A stretch of 64,000 bases of DNA from an uncultured Desulfobulbus sp. (GTDB taxonomy: Bacteria; Desulfobacterota; Desulfobulbia; Desulfobulbales; Desulfobulbaceae). The stretch covers positions 2,369,501-2,433,500 of the forward strand of contig NZ_OY762276.1 in assembly GCF_963665445.1 (NCBI RefSeq). The letters run 5' to 3'. This document shows positions 35,626 through 44,221 of the stretch, piece by piece. The notes under the pieces were generated by a model. The model had not been told where the DNA came from. It saw nothing but the letters and a program-made list of their open reading frames with translations, and searched no databases. The translations under genes and the position numbers were made by a program. The number at the start of each line of letters is the position of its first letter. Position 1 is the first letter of the stretch.

Positions 35626-36903
35626 ATGACGCCCATACTTACGGCCCTGCAGCGACATACCGGCTGGCTCATCCTTGGCACGCTGCTGCTTTTCCTCGCT
35701 AGCAAAATCACTCCGTCGCTCTTTCCTTTCGTTGCCCTGCTGGCCTGGCTGGTGGTCATCGTAGAGTGGAAGAGACTCCCGGCAACCTCACGCAAACAGG
35801 CCTGTATGCTCCTTGCCATCGGTTGTGCGACCCTGTCCTTCGCAGCCGCACATGGCGTATTCTTGGGTTGGGAAAAAATCACCACCCAAAATTTGCAGTT
35901 GCTGCCGATGTTTATTGCCGTATCCTTTCTGGCCTTGACCAACCCGTTGGTCCAGGACAGCAACCTGCCCAAGGGCAAGCGGGCCATGGTCACCACTGCG
36001 GTCGGGACCAACCTGCTTGGCGCGGTCATCAACCTCTCGGTCCTTTTTGTTTTTGGAGATCGCCTGGAACGCAACAACACCCTCAGCAAAGCACAGGCCA
36101 TTGTTCTTGCCCGCTCGTTCTGTGCAGCAGCCTGGTGGTCGCCCTTTTTCATCGCCGCCGGTGTCGCCCTGACCTATGCCCCGGATATGCGGTATCACCG
36201 CATACTCCTCCCTGGTCTCATCATGTGTACGCTCGCGCTCTGTTCTACGATGGTCGAAGTCGGTTTTATCCGCAAAATCGAATTCACCGGGTACCCGGTA
36301 CGAATAGAGAGCCTGCTTGTACCGGTGCTGCTTGCGGTGTCGGTCATCATCGGCCATTCTCTTTTTCCCGGGCTGAGCATGATCCTGCTGATCTGTCTGG
36401 TCTCGCCTCCAGCTGCGATTTTGTTGATGCGAAAAAGGCCGCGTCTGGTCCATCTCCTCGATTTCATCACCAATCGAATCATCGCCACGGTCAGCCAGTT
36501 CGTTCTCTTTCTTGCCGCGGGAGTTTTTTCCATCGGTATCACCTCCGTCATTCACGTATATCCGCAACTGTTCAACTTCACCGGAGCAACGTTCAGCCAC
36601 GGCCTGTTTGCGATGGTCTCGGCAGTGCTCATCGGATTGGGCCTGATCGGCGTGCACCCCTTGGTAGGGATCTCCATCGTCAGCCCGCTCCTCCTCCCCC
36701 TGCACCCCGATCACTCCCGGCTTGCCTTCCTCTTTCTCACCAGCTGGGCTGTCTCAACCGGCAGCAGCCCGCTGTCCGGGGTCGGCTTGGTCTTGACCAG
36801 CAGGTATCATATTTCGCCACGGTCGATCCTGAGAGACAACTTTCCCTATGTCGTCGCCATGTGGTTTTTAGCCAACCTGGTCAATATGTTGTATTTCGGT
36901 TGA
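35626..36903 (+). CDS. Multi-pass membrane transporter, unassigned family
   Basis: A 425-residue, very hydrophobic protein with about eleven or twelve membrane segments. The segment pattern, and motifs such as GVHPLVGISIVSPLLLPLHP and SWAVSTGSSPLSGVGLVL in the second half, resemble ion-transporter (IT) superfamily anion permeases, but I cannot assign a substrate. No clear ribosome binding site precedes the ATG. The decayed CitA/DcuS-like sensor just upstream hints at a former carboxylate-transport locus; this is inference. Confidence 0.65.
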   Translation: MTPILTALQRHTGWLILGTLLLFLASKITPSLFPFVALLAWLVVIVEWKRLPATSRKQACMLLAIGCATLSFAAAHGVFLGWEKITTQNLQLLPMFIAVSFLALTNPLVQDSNLPKGKRAMVTTAVGTNLLGAVINLSVLFVFGDRLERNNTLSKAQAIVLARSFCAAAWWSPFFIAAGVALTYAPDMRYHRILLPGLIMCTLALCSTMVEVGFIRKIEFTGYPVRIESLLVPVLLAVSVIIGHSLFPGLSMILLICLVSPPAAILLMRKRPRLVHLLDFITNRIIATVSQFVLFLAAGVFSIGITSVIHVYPQLFNFTGATFSHGLFAMVSAVLIGLGLIGVHPLVGISIVSPLLLPLHPDHSRLAFLFLTSWAVSTGSSPLSGVGLVLTSRYHISPRSILRDNFPYVVAMWFLANLVNMLYFG

Positions 36904-37009
36904 ACAAAAGTCCTCATTTCTGGAGAGACACTGTGCTAGAATTTACCAATCGCTGAGGTTGACCAGTTTTTCATGACGTAAGGAATTTGCCGGCTGCAGG
37001 AGTGAGAAA

Positions 37010-38809
37010 ATGAGACATTGGAGTACGATTTATCACGGGGAAGAAAATCTGCTGCCGATACGCAAGCTCATTGGTTCCCATCCTCCGCAACAGACGTTGA
37101 TCCAAGTTTTTTGCGGCATCTCCGATATGGAAAAAGTGTATCTACTCAGGTCTCGATTGCGGGAATTATTTCCTGGCGTAGGCATCATTGGCGCAAGTTC
37201 CGTGGGTGAGATCGTCAATGCGCAGGTTGCAAAGCACTCCGCTGTCATCAGTGTCTCGTTGTTTGATCATACCAGGGTAAAAACGGTGTTGATTGAGCAG
37301 AATGATGATCTGATAGCCGCGGGACGATCAATGGGCGCCGCTTTTGAAAAGAGTGTCCCGGAGGCACTCATCGTTTTCGGTTGTGGTATTAAAAACGGTA
37401 ATTTTGTCAACAACCTCCCCTTTCTCAAAGCCTTGCACAATACAATGGGAGACGTAGTCCTCGCAGGCGGGCTGGCCGGTGGACATGAAGCCGAGAAGAG
37501 TCGAATTTTCGTCTTCTCGGAGCAGGGATTTGTGGAGGAAGGTTTTGTTGCGGCCGGACTGTCGGGCGACAAACTTTGCATCTATACAGCCTACAACCTG
37601 GGCTGGGTCCCCATAGGAAAAAACATGACGGTAACCCATAGTGAAGGCAACCGGCTCTACACCATCGACAACATCCCTGCCTGTGAAATATACAATCATT
37701 ACCTTGGATTTGATGTCGATCCTTCTGCCCTTTATTACCTCAATCATTTTCCTCTTATGACGGAAAAGAATTCAGTCCGGACGACCAACTCAATCTCAAC
37801 AATTCACCCGGACGGATCTTTCGAACTCATCCAGAAAATTCAAACCGGAGAGCAGGTTCGTTTCAGTTTTTGCGATGTCTCCCTTCAGGAGGAAAGTGCG
37901 AATCAGCTTAATCAAAAACTAGCGGAATACGATCCGGAGGCGGTTTTTGTCTACACCTGTGTCTCCAGGATGGAAATTTTTGGGGAAGATATCGCTATCG
38001 ACATGGAAGCCTTGAAATGTTGTCACAATGCCGCAGGTTTTTTCACCTTCGGTGAATATTTCACTGACTCAAGCAAACACCCATTTCATTTTCAGCAAAC
38101 GATGACGGTGCTGGCCCTGTCAGAGCGCGATAGTTGTCAAATCAGATGTCATACTAAATCTCCGCCCCCCCTAAAAAGCTCGGAGTCGGATTTACGCAGG
38201 CTGCAGATCCTCAAAGTCTTAAGCCATCTTGTCTCCAGCACCACCCATGAACTGGAAACGACCAATCAGGAATTGGCTGAACAGGCGAATAAGGATGGGC
38301 TGACAGGCCTCGCCAACAGGCGTCTTTTCGATGAGACCCTGCTGGAACGGATCAGTGAGCACAACCGCTCAAAAAGCCCCCTCTCCCTCATTATGATGGA
38401 TGTTGATTTTTTCAAGCAATTCAATGACCTCTACGGTCATGTTGCCGGTGATGATTGTCTGCGAGGTATCGCTCAGGTTCTCAAGAGAACGGCCAAGCGT
38501 ACTTCCGACATGGCCTTTCGTTACGGCGGAGAAGAATTCGGCTGCATTCTCGCTTTTACCGATCATGAAGGAGCGGTAAAGGTCGCGGAGGCCATTCGCA
38601 GAGGCGTAGAGCATCTCAAAATTCCCCATGAGCGATCTACAGTGAACGAGTTCGTAACAGTAAGCATCGGGGTATTGACTGTCGTCAACCCCAGCTATCA
38701 ACTCCTGCCGCAAAAACTGATCAGTGACTGTGATCTCCTCTTGTACCAGGCAAAAGAAGGCGGCAGAAATCGGGTTGTCGATCAAATAGTTAGCCCCCCC
38801 TCACAATAA
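37010..38809 (+). CDS. FIST-domain diguanylate cyclase
   Basis: A soluble, 599-residue signalling protein. Residues about 25-390 hold the FIST N- and C-terminal sensor domains (VGIIGASSVGEIVNAQ, VLAGGLAGGHEAEKSRIFVF, GWVPIGKNMTVTHSEGNRLYTID, HNAAGFFTFGEYF), thought to bind small ligands such as amino acids. A short helical linker leads to a GGDEF domain with GGEEF at 506-510 and an RxxD site (RTSD) five residues before it, so it is probably active and product-inhibited. AGGAG lies eight bases before the ATG. It stands alone. Confidence 0.93.
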   Translation: MRHWSTIYHGEENLLPIRKLIGSHPPQQTLIQVFCGISDMEKVYLLRSRLRELFPGVGIIGASSVGEIVNAQVAKHSAVISVSLFDHTRVKTVLIEQNDDLIAAGRSMGAAFEKSVPEALIVFGCGIKNGNFVNNLPFLKALHNTMGDVVLAGGLAGGHEAEKSRIFVFSEQGFVEEGFVAAGLSGDKLCIYTAYNLGWVPIGKNMTVTHSEGNRLYTIDNIPACEIYNHYLGFDVDPSALYYLNHFPLMTEKNSVRTTNSISTIHPDGSFELIQKIQTGEQVRFSFCDVSLQEESANQLNQKLAEYDPEAVFVYTCVSRMEIFGEDIAIDMEALKCCHNAAGFFTFGEYFTDSSKHPFHFQQTMTVLALSERDSCQIRCHTKSPPPLKSSESDLRRLQILKVLSHLVSSTTHELETTNQELAEQANKDGLTGLANRRLFDETLLERISEHNRSKSPLSLIMMDVDFFKQFNDLYGHVAGDDCLRGIAQVLKRTAKRTSDMAFRYGGEEFGCILAFTDHEGAVKVAEAIRRGVEHLKIPHERSTVNEFVTVSIGVLTVVNPSYQLLPQKLISDCDLLLYQAKEGGRNRVVDQIVSPPSQ

Positions 38810-39034
38810 TTACTTTGCCCTGCATGGCCCCCCTTTCACTCAAACGCAAGGTTGGTTGTTGATCAATCCACCTGTTGCCCATCATGACGGTGACATTACC
38901 AATACCCCGAATGGGCGATCCGGAGGATTCTGCCAATCGAGGAAGAGGGTTGTCGACTCTTATGATCTTCAGTACATTGCCAGCTCATGAGCCCGCACGC
39001 TCTCTTGCCCACCCCCACTTCCCAGGCCCTCCCC

Positions 39035-41215
39035 ATGGATCTCTTTGCTCACGCCGCGACCCTAGCCACGGAACCACTGGCATCACGAATGCGCCCCCGG
39101 ACCCTTGATCAGTATGTCGGTCAGGAACACATTTTGGGCGAGGGACGGCTCCTCCGGCGGGCAATTCGCGCAGACCAGCTAACCTCGCTGATCTTCTACG
39201 GCCCCCCCGGCACCGGCAAGACCACCCTGGCCCGGGTGATCGCCAACTCCACCGCCAGCCGCTTTGTCTCCATGAATGCGGTCCTCAGCGGGGTCAAGGA
39301 GTTGCGTGATGCGATCAAAGAGGCCCGCGAGGCCCAGGAACGGTATTCCCGGCGCACCATCCTCTTTATCGACGAGGTCCACCGCTGGAACAAGTCCCAG
39401 CAGGATGCCCTCCTGCCCTGGGTGGAAAAAGGCACCTTTATCCTCATTGGCGCCACCACCGAAAATCCCTACTTTGAAGTGAACAAGGCCCTGGTCAGCC
39501 GCAGCCGGGTATTCCAGCTCAAGGGCTTGAGCCAGGAGAACCTGCACCAGATTGCGCGCCAAACCCTGGAGGACAGGGAGCGCGGCTATGGTAAGTGGCA
39601 GGTGGAGTTTGCCCCAGAGGCGCTCGACCACCTGGTCAAGGTGGCTGCCGGGGATGCCCGGTCTCTGCTCAATGCCCTGCAGTTGGCGGTGGAAACCACA
39701 CCGGAGAGCTTTCCGCCACCCGAGGGGACCGTCATCCACATCACCCTGGAAACCGCAGAGGAGAGTATTCAGCAGCGGGCTGTGCTCTACGATAAGGAGG
39801 GGGATTACCATTTCGATACCATCAGCGCCTTTATCAAGTCGCTGCGTGGTTCCGACCCGGATGGCGCCCTCTACTGGATGGCGCGGATGATCAGGGCAGG
39901 TGAAGACCCGCGTTTTATCTTCCGTCGGATGCTGATTTCCGCCTGTGAGGATGTGGGCATGGCCGATCCCCAGGCCTTGGGGGTGGTGGTGGCGGCGGCT
40001 TCAGCCTACGACCGGGTGGGGCTGCCTGAAGGCAATTTTCACCTGACCCAGGCCGCCCTCTATCTGGCGACCTGCCCTAAATCAAACTCGTCCCTGGCCT
40101 TTTTCGACGCCCTTGATGCGGTTTCCAGGGAGGAGGCGGAAGTCCCCAATCATCTGCGCGATTCCAGCCGCGATGCCCACAGCTTCGGTCATGGCCAGGG
40201 CTATAAATATCCGCATGCCTTCAGGGAACATTGGGTTGCCCAACAGTACCTGCCGGAAGCACTCAAGGGCCGCATTTTTTACCAACCCAGTGGCCAGGGC
40301 TATGAGGGGGCCATTCAACAGCAGGTTATCCTTAGGCGTGAAGATCAGCTCGATCGGATGCTAAACGAGGATCCGGAGATTCTCACCTTCAGCCCCGGTG
40401 ACAGAGAGCGTGACAGATGGATACGTCGCGTTCAGGGCAACTCCGCCACCCGCTCCAAACTGCTGCAGGAACTCCTGGAACCGATCAAGACCGCCAGATC
40501 GGATCGTCTTTTACTGGCTCCTTTGCGCTGGAACCGCCTTTTCTGGGAATTGTTTCGCAAGGTACCCGAGGGGGGCCTGACCGCCCTCGTCGACCGCAAG
40601 GAGTTTCGCCAGTTGGTCGAGTTCTCCATGGAAACCCTGCCCGAGGCCGAGCGCCCTCTGCTGGTGGAGACCTCCCTGGCAGATCCCGGCTGGGACCGGC
40701 ACCCGCAACTGCAACCCTTACAGTGGGAACATGTTGTGCTCGATGGACTCGCGGAACAACAAATCCTCAAGATATTGCCAGCCCTTACTGAAAAACTGGT
40801 GGACGGAGGCTGGATCCATGGCTGCATCCCCCTCCCCGGAATCGGCAGCCGGCTCAGTGATCTGCTCCAGGATAGGCTTGAAACCACGGTGTTTGCCAGA
40901 ATCAGGGATGCGGAAGAACAGTTCTACGCGCAAAGGGCCCCCCTGCCCAAGCGGGAACAGTGGCAGAACCTGACGCAACTTGAAATGCAGGACTGGAATC
41001 AGCTCACCCTGGTTGAGCCCATGCCCCTCAACGAACAATGGCTTGGCCCTTGGATCAAGAAAACTCCTGGAAGCTGGCTGCAGACCATCTGCAACCAGCT
41101 TAGCCCGGAACTAGGTCATGTTTTGCAGGAACAACTCCAACTGGAGCGATTCCCCAAAACCTGGAAATGGACACGGACCTGGCTCTTGTATCGTTTGCAG
41201 AAAAAAGGAGCCTGA
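39035..41215 (+). CDS. rarA: Replication-associated recombination AAA ATPase, long form
   Basis: Clamp-loader-like ATPase acting at stalled replication forks. The first ~430 residues are RarA/Mgs[18 protein letters not shown], Walker [11 protein letters not shown], Walker [16 protein letters not shown], sensor GATTENP, and the C-terminal [19 protein letters not shown] further ~290 residues follow, with a methyltransferase-like pattern ([33 protein letters not shown]) that resembles the RarA fusion known from cyanobacteria. ATG at 39035 ([10 protein letters not shown]) fits family starts better than 38987. No obvious ribosome binding site at either. Confidence 0.88.
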   Translation: MDLFAHAATLATEPLASRMRPRTLDQYVGQEHILGEGRLLRRAIRADQLTSLIFYGPPGTGKTTLARVIANSTASRFVSMNAVLSGVKELRDAIKEAREAQERYSRRTILFIDEVHRWNKSQQDALLPWVEKGTFILIGATTENPYFEVNKALVSRSRVFQLKGLSQENLHQIARQTLEDRERGYGKWQVEFAPEALDHLVKVAAGDARSLLNALQLAVETTPESFPPPEGTVIHITLETAEESIQQRAVLYDKEGDYHFDTISAFIKSLRGSDPDGALYWMARMIRAGEDPRFIFRRMLISACEDVGMADPQALGVVVAAASAYDRVGLPEGNFHLTQAALYLATCPKSNSSLAFFDALDAVSREEAEVPNHLRDSSRDAHSFGHGQGYKYPHAFREHWVAQQYLPEALKGRIFYQPSGQGYEGAIQQQVILRREDQLDRMLNEDPEILTFSPGDRERDRWIRRVQGNSATRSKLLQELLEPIKTARSDRLLLAPLRWNRLFWELFRKVPEGGLTALVDRKEFRQLVEFSMETLPEAERPLLVETSLADPGWDRHPQLQPLQWEHVVLDGLAEQQILKILPALTEKLVDGGWIHGCIPLPGIGSRLSDLLQDRLETTVFARIRDAEEQFYAQRAPLPKREQWQNLTQLEMQDWNQLTLVEPMPLNEQWLGPWIKKTPGSWLQTICNQLSPELGHVLQEQLQLERFPKTWKWTRTWLLYRLQKKGA

Positions 41216-41226
41216 ACAAAAATTTT

Positions 41227-42711
41227 CTACCGCCGTGGCAGATAGACACTGAAGGTCGTACCACGCCCGAGGCTGCTGGTCACGTCTATAAACCCTTGAT
41301 TCTGAATAACGATACCATGAACCGTCGCCAGGCCAAGCCCTGTTCCCTTGCCCACCTCTTTGGTGGTGAAAAACGGCTCAAACGTCTTGGCCAGTGTTTC
41401 CTGGTCCATGCCAGACCCCGTGTCGCTGACCGACAGGAGCACATAGTCCCCTGGCGTACTCTCGGGATGCGATTGGTGAAAAGCTAGGTCACTGGCAATA
41501 TTTCTGGTTTCGAGGGAGATCGTGCCCGCATCCGCGATTGAGTCACGGGCATTGACACAGAGATTTGTCAGAATCTGGTCAATCTGCGCGCGGTCGATTT
41601 GTACCGGCCAGAGTTCGGCCCCCGGAGACCAGATCAGTTCTATCTGCTCCCCCACCAAGACCTTCAGCGTCTCGATCATGTCAGTGACCATTTCATTGAG
41701 GTCGGCCACCTGGGAAGTTATGGCCTGGGTACTGGCAAAATCGAGCAACTGGCGGGTTATTTGCGCGGACCGCTCGGCAGCGATGAGGGCATTCTGCAAT
41801 CGCTTATACAAGGATTGGCTGGGATCCACCGTCATCATCGCTATTTCCAGATTGCCGATAATTGCGCCCAGCATGTTGTTGAAGTGATGGGCCACACCGC
41901 CGGCCAGCCTGCCAATGGATTCCATCTTCTGCGCCTGCTGATATTGAGCCTCCAGCTTCTTGCGCTCGGTGATATCCTCCGAGATCCCCATGATAAATTT
42001 CGGTTCTCCGTTTTCATCGAAGACCGGCAACTTTTTGGTATGGAGCAGGCGTATTTTCCCCTCTTTCGTCTGGATTGACTCTTCAGGGATATCAACGACC
42101 TCCTTATACTTGAACAACTCACGGTCCTTGGCGGTGAAGAGATCCGCCTCTTCCTTGGGGAAAAAATCATAATCATTTTTCCCGATGAACTCGTTCCGGT
42201 CATAGCCCAGAAGCTGTTCACCGGCCTTATTGATACAGACAAAACGCAGGGATTCCGCCTCCTTGACAAAAAGCATGTTGGGAATGTTTTGAATGACTGT
42301 ATCAAGAAACCTCCTGTTCTCCTCGAGATTGCGATACATCAGCAGGTTGGTCAGGCTGTCGGCCAACCGTCTGCTGATTTCCTGCAACAGCTGCTCTTCC
42401 TGGAGAGTCCACTGCCGGGCAGAGTCACACTGGTGCAGGCCGCAGACCCAGGGTGGGCCGCCCCTGGGGTGCAGGAGAACGGTCAACTGGGCTTGTATAC
42501 CCAGCGTCTTCCAGGGGTCCTGTTCTGGATCCAGTCCGTGCCCGGCGAGGAGCGCCTGCGGTTTTTCCTCGGTTCCCTGCAGGTGGGCCCTCTTTGTCAT
42601 TGCCTCCGCCCAAAACGAGCCCGGCGCATTGATACGACAACTCGCTCCCGGTCTGACACATTCTATGGTTTGTTCGGAGACCGCACGATCTCCACCATTG
42701 AGGCAGACCAA
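41227..42711 (-). CDS. PAS sensor histidine kinase, 3' part of a split gene
   Basis: Contains the second half of a GAF domain (DPWKTLGIQAQLTVLLHPRG, WTLQEEQLLQEISRRLADS), then a PAS domain with PAC motif (residues about 145-255), a phospho-acceptor segment GVAHHFNNMLGAI, an N-box NQILTNLCVNARDSI-like stretch and the ATP-lid DTGSGMD ... GTGLGLATVHG. It has no normal start: the frame is open from about 42744 with only TTG at 42711. The upstream GAF gene, in another frame, appears to be its missing N-terminus. No membrane segment. No response regulator lies beside it. Confidence 0.82.
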   Translation of the reverse strand: MVCLNGGDRAVSEQTIECVRPGASCRINAPGSFWAEAMTKRAHLQGTEEKPQALLAGHGLDPEQDPWKTLGIQAQLTVLLHPRGGPPWVCGLHQCDSARQWTLQEEQLLQEISRRLADSLTNLLMYRNLEENRRFLDTVIQNIPNMLFVKEAESLRFVCINKAGEQLLGYDRNEFIGKNDYDFFPKEEADLFTAKDRELFKYKEVVDIPEESIQTKEGKIRLLHTKKLPVFDENGEPKFIMGISEDITERKKLEAQYQQAQKMESIGRLAGGVAHHFNNMLGAIIGNLEIAMMTVDPSQSLYKRLQNALIAAERSAQITRQLLDFASTQAITSQVADLNEMVTDMIETLKVLVGEQIELIWSPGAELWPVQIDRAQIDQILTNLCVNARDSIADAGTISLETRNIASDLAFHQSHPESTPGDYVLLSVSDTGSGMDQETLAKTFEPFFTTKEVGKGTGLGLATVHGIVIQNQGFIDVTSSLGRGTTFSVYLPRR

Positions 42712-43346
42712 AAAAGTTCGGTCACAGGCAAAGATGGACAGGTATCAAGAAACGATTCGCTCTCTTTGAGGTTGCGATACATCAAGAGGCTGGTCAGCCC
42801 ATCGGAAAGTCGCCGGCTGATCTCGAGAAACAGCTTTTGCTCGCCCGGAGACCAGATTCTCTCATGGGAGCACTGATGCAGACCGAGTTTCCAGGGGGGA
42901 CCGACCTTTGGATAGAGGGCGATGCCCAAAACGGATTGAATGGCAAAGGTCTTCCACGGCTCCTCTTGCGGATCAATACCCTTTCCCAGGTTCAGCGTTA
43001 CCGGGCCGTCGGTTTGCAAGACACGTCGAAAAAGTTCCTGCACGGAAGGAGTCATCGGGAGCGTGAGTCCCAACTCGAAAATCCCGGGATAAAGGGGGTT
43101 GGTCCGTTCCATGGGGGAAGAATAGGATGCGGCCTCCGGATCGCAGGGATACATTAAAGTGGCCCGATCGCAGTTGAAGATGGTCAGGAGTTCATCAAGG
43201 ACCCGGGTCATCATCTGCTCTACATCATGAGTCCCCTGCATGGCCCGGTTGACCTTGTCGAGGTTGGTGAAAAAATCCAGATCTGATGTCCGGGAATCAA
43301 TCATAGAGATTTCCTCCTTAACTGTCGCAGCTGCATTGATATCCAC
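42663..43346 (-). CDS. GAF-domain protein, 5' part of a split kinase gene
   Basis: A GAF domain (LDFFTNLDKVNRAMQGTHDV, FNCDRATLMYPCDPEA, EEPWKTFAIQSVLGIALYPK, FLEISRRLSDGLTSLLMYRN) followed by 30 residues with no family resemblance (DTCPSLPVTELFW...). In the other frame the same bases read YLSIFACDRTFLVCLNGGD, the matching part of a second GAF. So a deletion plus frameshift near 42745 joins the end of GAF-1 to the middle of GAF-2 and splits a GAF-GAF-PAS kinase. Whether either piece is functional is unclear. Confidence 0.8.
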   Translation of the reverse strand: MDINAAATVKEEISMIDSRTSDLDFFTNLDKVNRAMQGTHDVEQMMTRVLDELLTIFNCDRATLMYPCDPEAASYSSPMERTNPLYPGIFELGLTLPMTPSVQELFRRVLQTDGPVTLNLGKGIDPQEEPWKTFAIQSVLGIALYPKVGPPWKLGLHQCSHERIWSPGEQKLFLEISRRLSDGLTSLLMYRNLKESESFLDTCPSLPVTELFWSASMVEIVRSPNKP

Positions 43347-43535
43347 CTGGCAGGGCAGTTGGATCGGGGCGGTGTTTTATTAGAAAGCCATTTCCTGCTG
43401 AATAAGTCCTTGGGACCGGTGCCCTCCCACCATTTAAATTTTATCGCTCAAGACAAATAATCACAAAGCGTTCCTGCCGAAAACCCAGTGCGCTCCCGAT
43501 AACAAGAGTGAGTGAGATAATAATAAATAGGTAAA

Positions 43536-44146
43536 CCACCGGCTCTGCCGGTGGACTCCCAAAGTTTGACAGTTACAGGAGAAATGGGAAGTCTCGCTTT
43601 TTAGAACCGCTCAAAGTTCAAGAAAAGGAGACTTCCCATGTACGACGAACAAAGCCTAAGCCACACCAAGTGGGATTGCAAGTATCACGTCATCTGGATA
43701 CCGAAGTACCGTAAGAAATCGATCTTCGGAGACTTGCGGAAATATTTGGGTGAAATATTTCGAGAATTGGCCAGGCAGAAGGAATGCACAGTGATCGAAG
43801 GGCATTTGATGCCAGATCATGTCCATATCTTGCTTTCGATTCCACCCAAATACTCGGTTGCCCAGATAGTGGGCTTTATCAAAGGAAAAAGCTCAATCCA
43901 AATTGCCCGTAACTTTCAAGGTAGAAAGAAGAATTTTGTTGGTCAGAATTTTTGGGCACGAGGTTATTACGCTTCCACCGTTGGTAAGGATGAAGACGCT
44001 GTAAGGGCATATATCCAACACCAGGAAAAAGAAGACAAGCGATTGGATCAGCTCAATTTATTTGAATAGGCCGCCACCTTTAGGTGGCTCCAGGTTTTCA
44101 ACCGCTTTGAGCGGTCCATAATTTAAGCTACCGGCTCTGCCGGTGG
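43536..44146 (+). mobile_element. IS200-type insertion sequence
   Basis: A short element with a single TnpA gene and no TnpB. The left end has hairpin ccaccggc-tct-gccggtgg (43536-43554) and the right end a copy of the same hairpin (44130-44146), as expected for the subterminal structures recognised by HUH transposases. Two more small stems (gccacc/ggtggc at 44073-44088 and accgct/agcggt at 44101-44115) lie after tnpA. Exact cleavage ends cannot be fixed by eye. It sits between a kinase and a ligase gene without breaking either. Confidence 0.85.
43638..44069 (+). CDS. tnpA: IS200/IS605-family transposase TnpA
   Basis: A 143-residue single-strand DNA transposase of the HUH/Y1 class. The HUH pair is H61-V-H63 (in MPDHVHILLSIPP) and the catalytic tyrosine is probably Y125 in RAYIQHQEKED. 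The N-terminus HTKWDCKYHVIWIPKYR is typical. Full length, with AGGAG upstream, and flanked by intact end hairpins, so it may still be active. Confidence 0.95.
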   Translation: MYDEQSLSHTKWDCKYHVIWIPKYRKKSIFGDLRKYLGEIFRELARQKECTVIEGHLMPDHVHILLSIPPKYSVAQIVGFIKGKSSIQIARNFQGRKKNFVGQNFWARGYYASTVGKDEDAVRAYIQHQEKEDKRLDQLNLFE

Positions 44147-44221
44147 TACATGACTCGATTTAACCTGACTGTTGCCAGTCGTTTTGTGGCGCCTGCCAGA
44201 TTGAATCCGAGTTGCTGCAGC

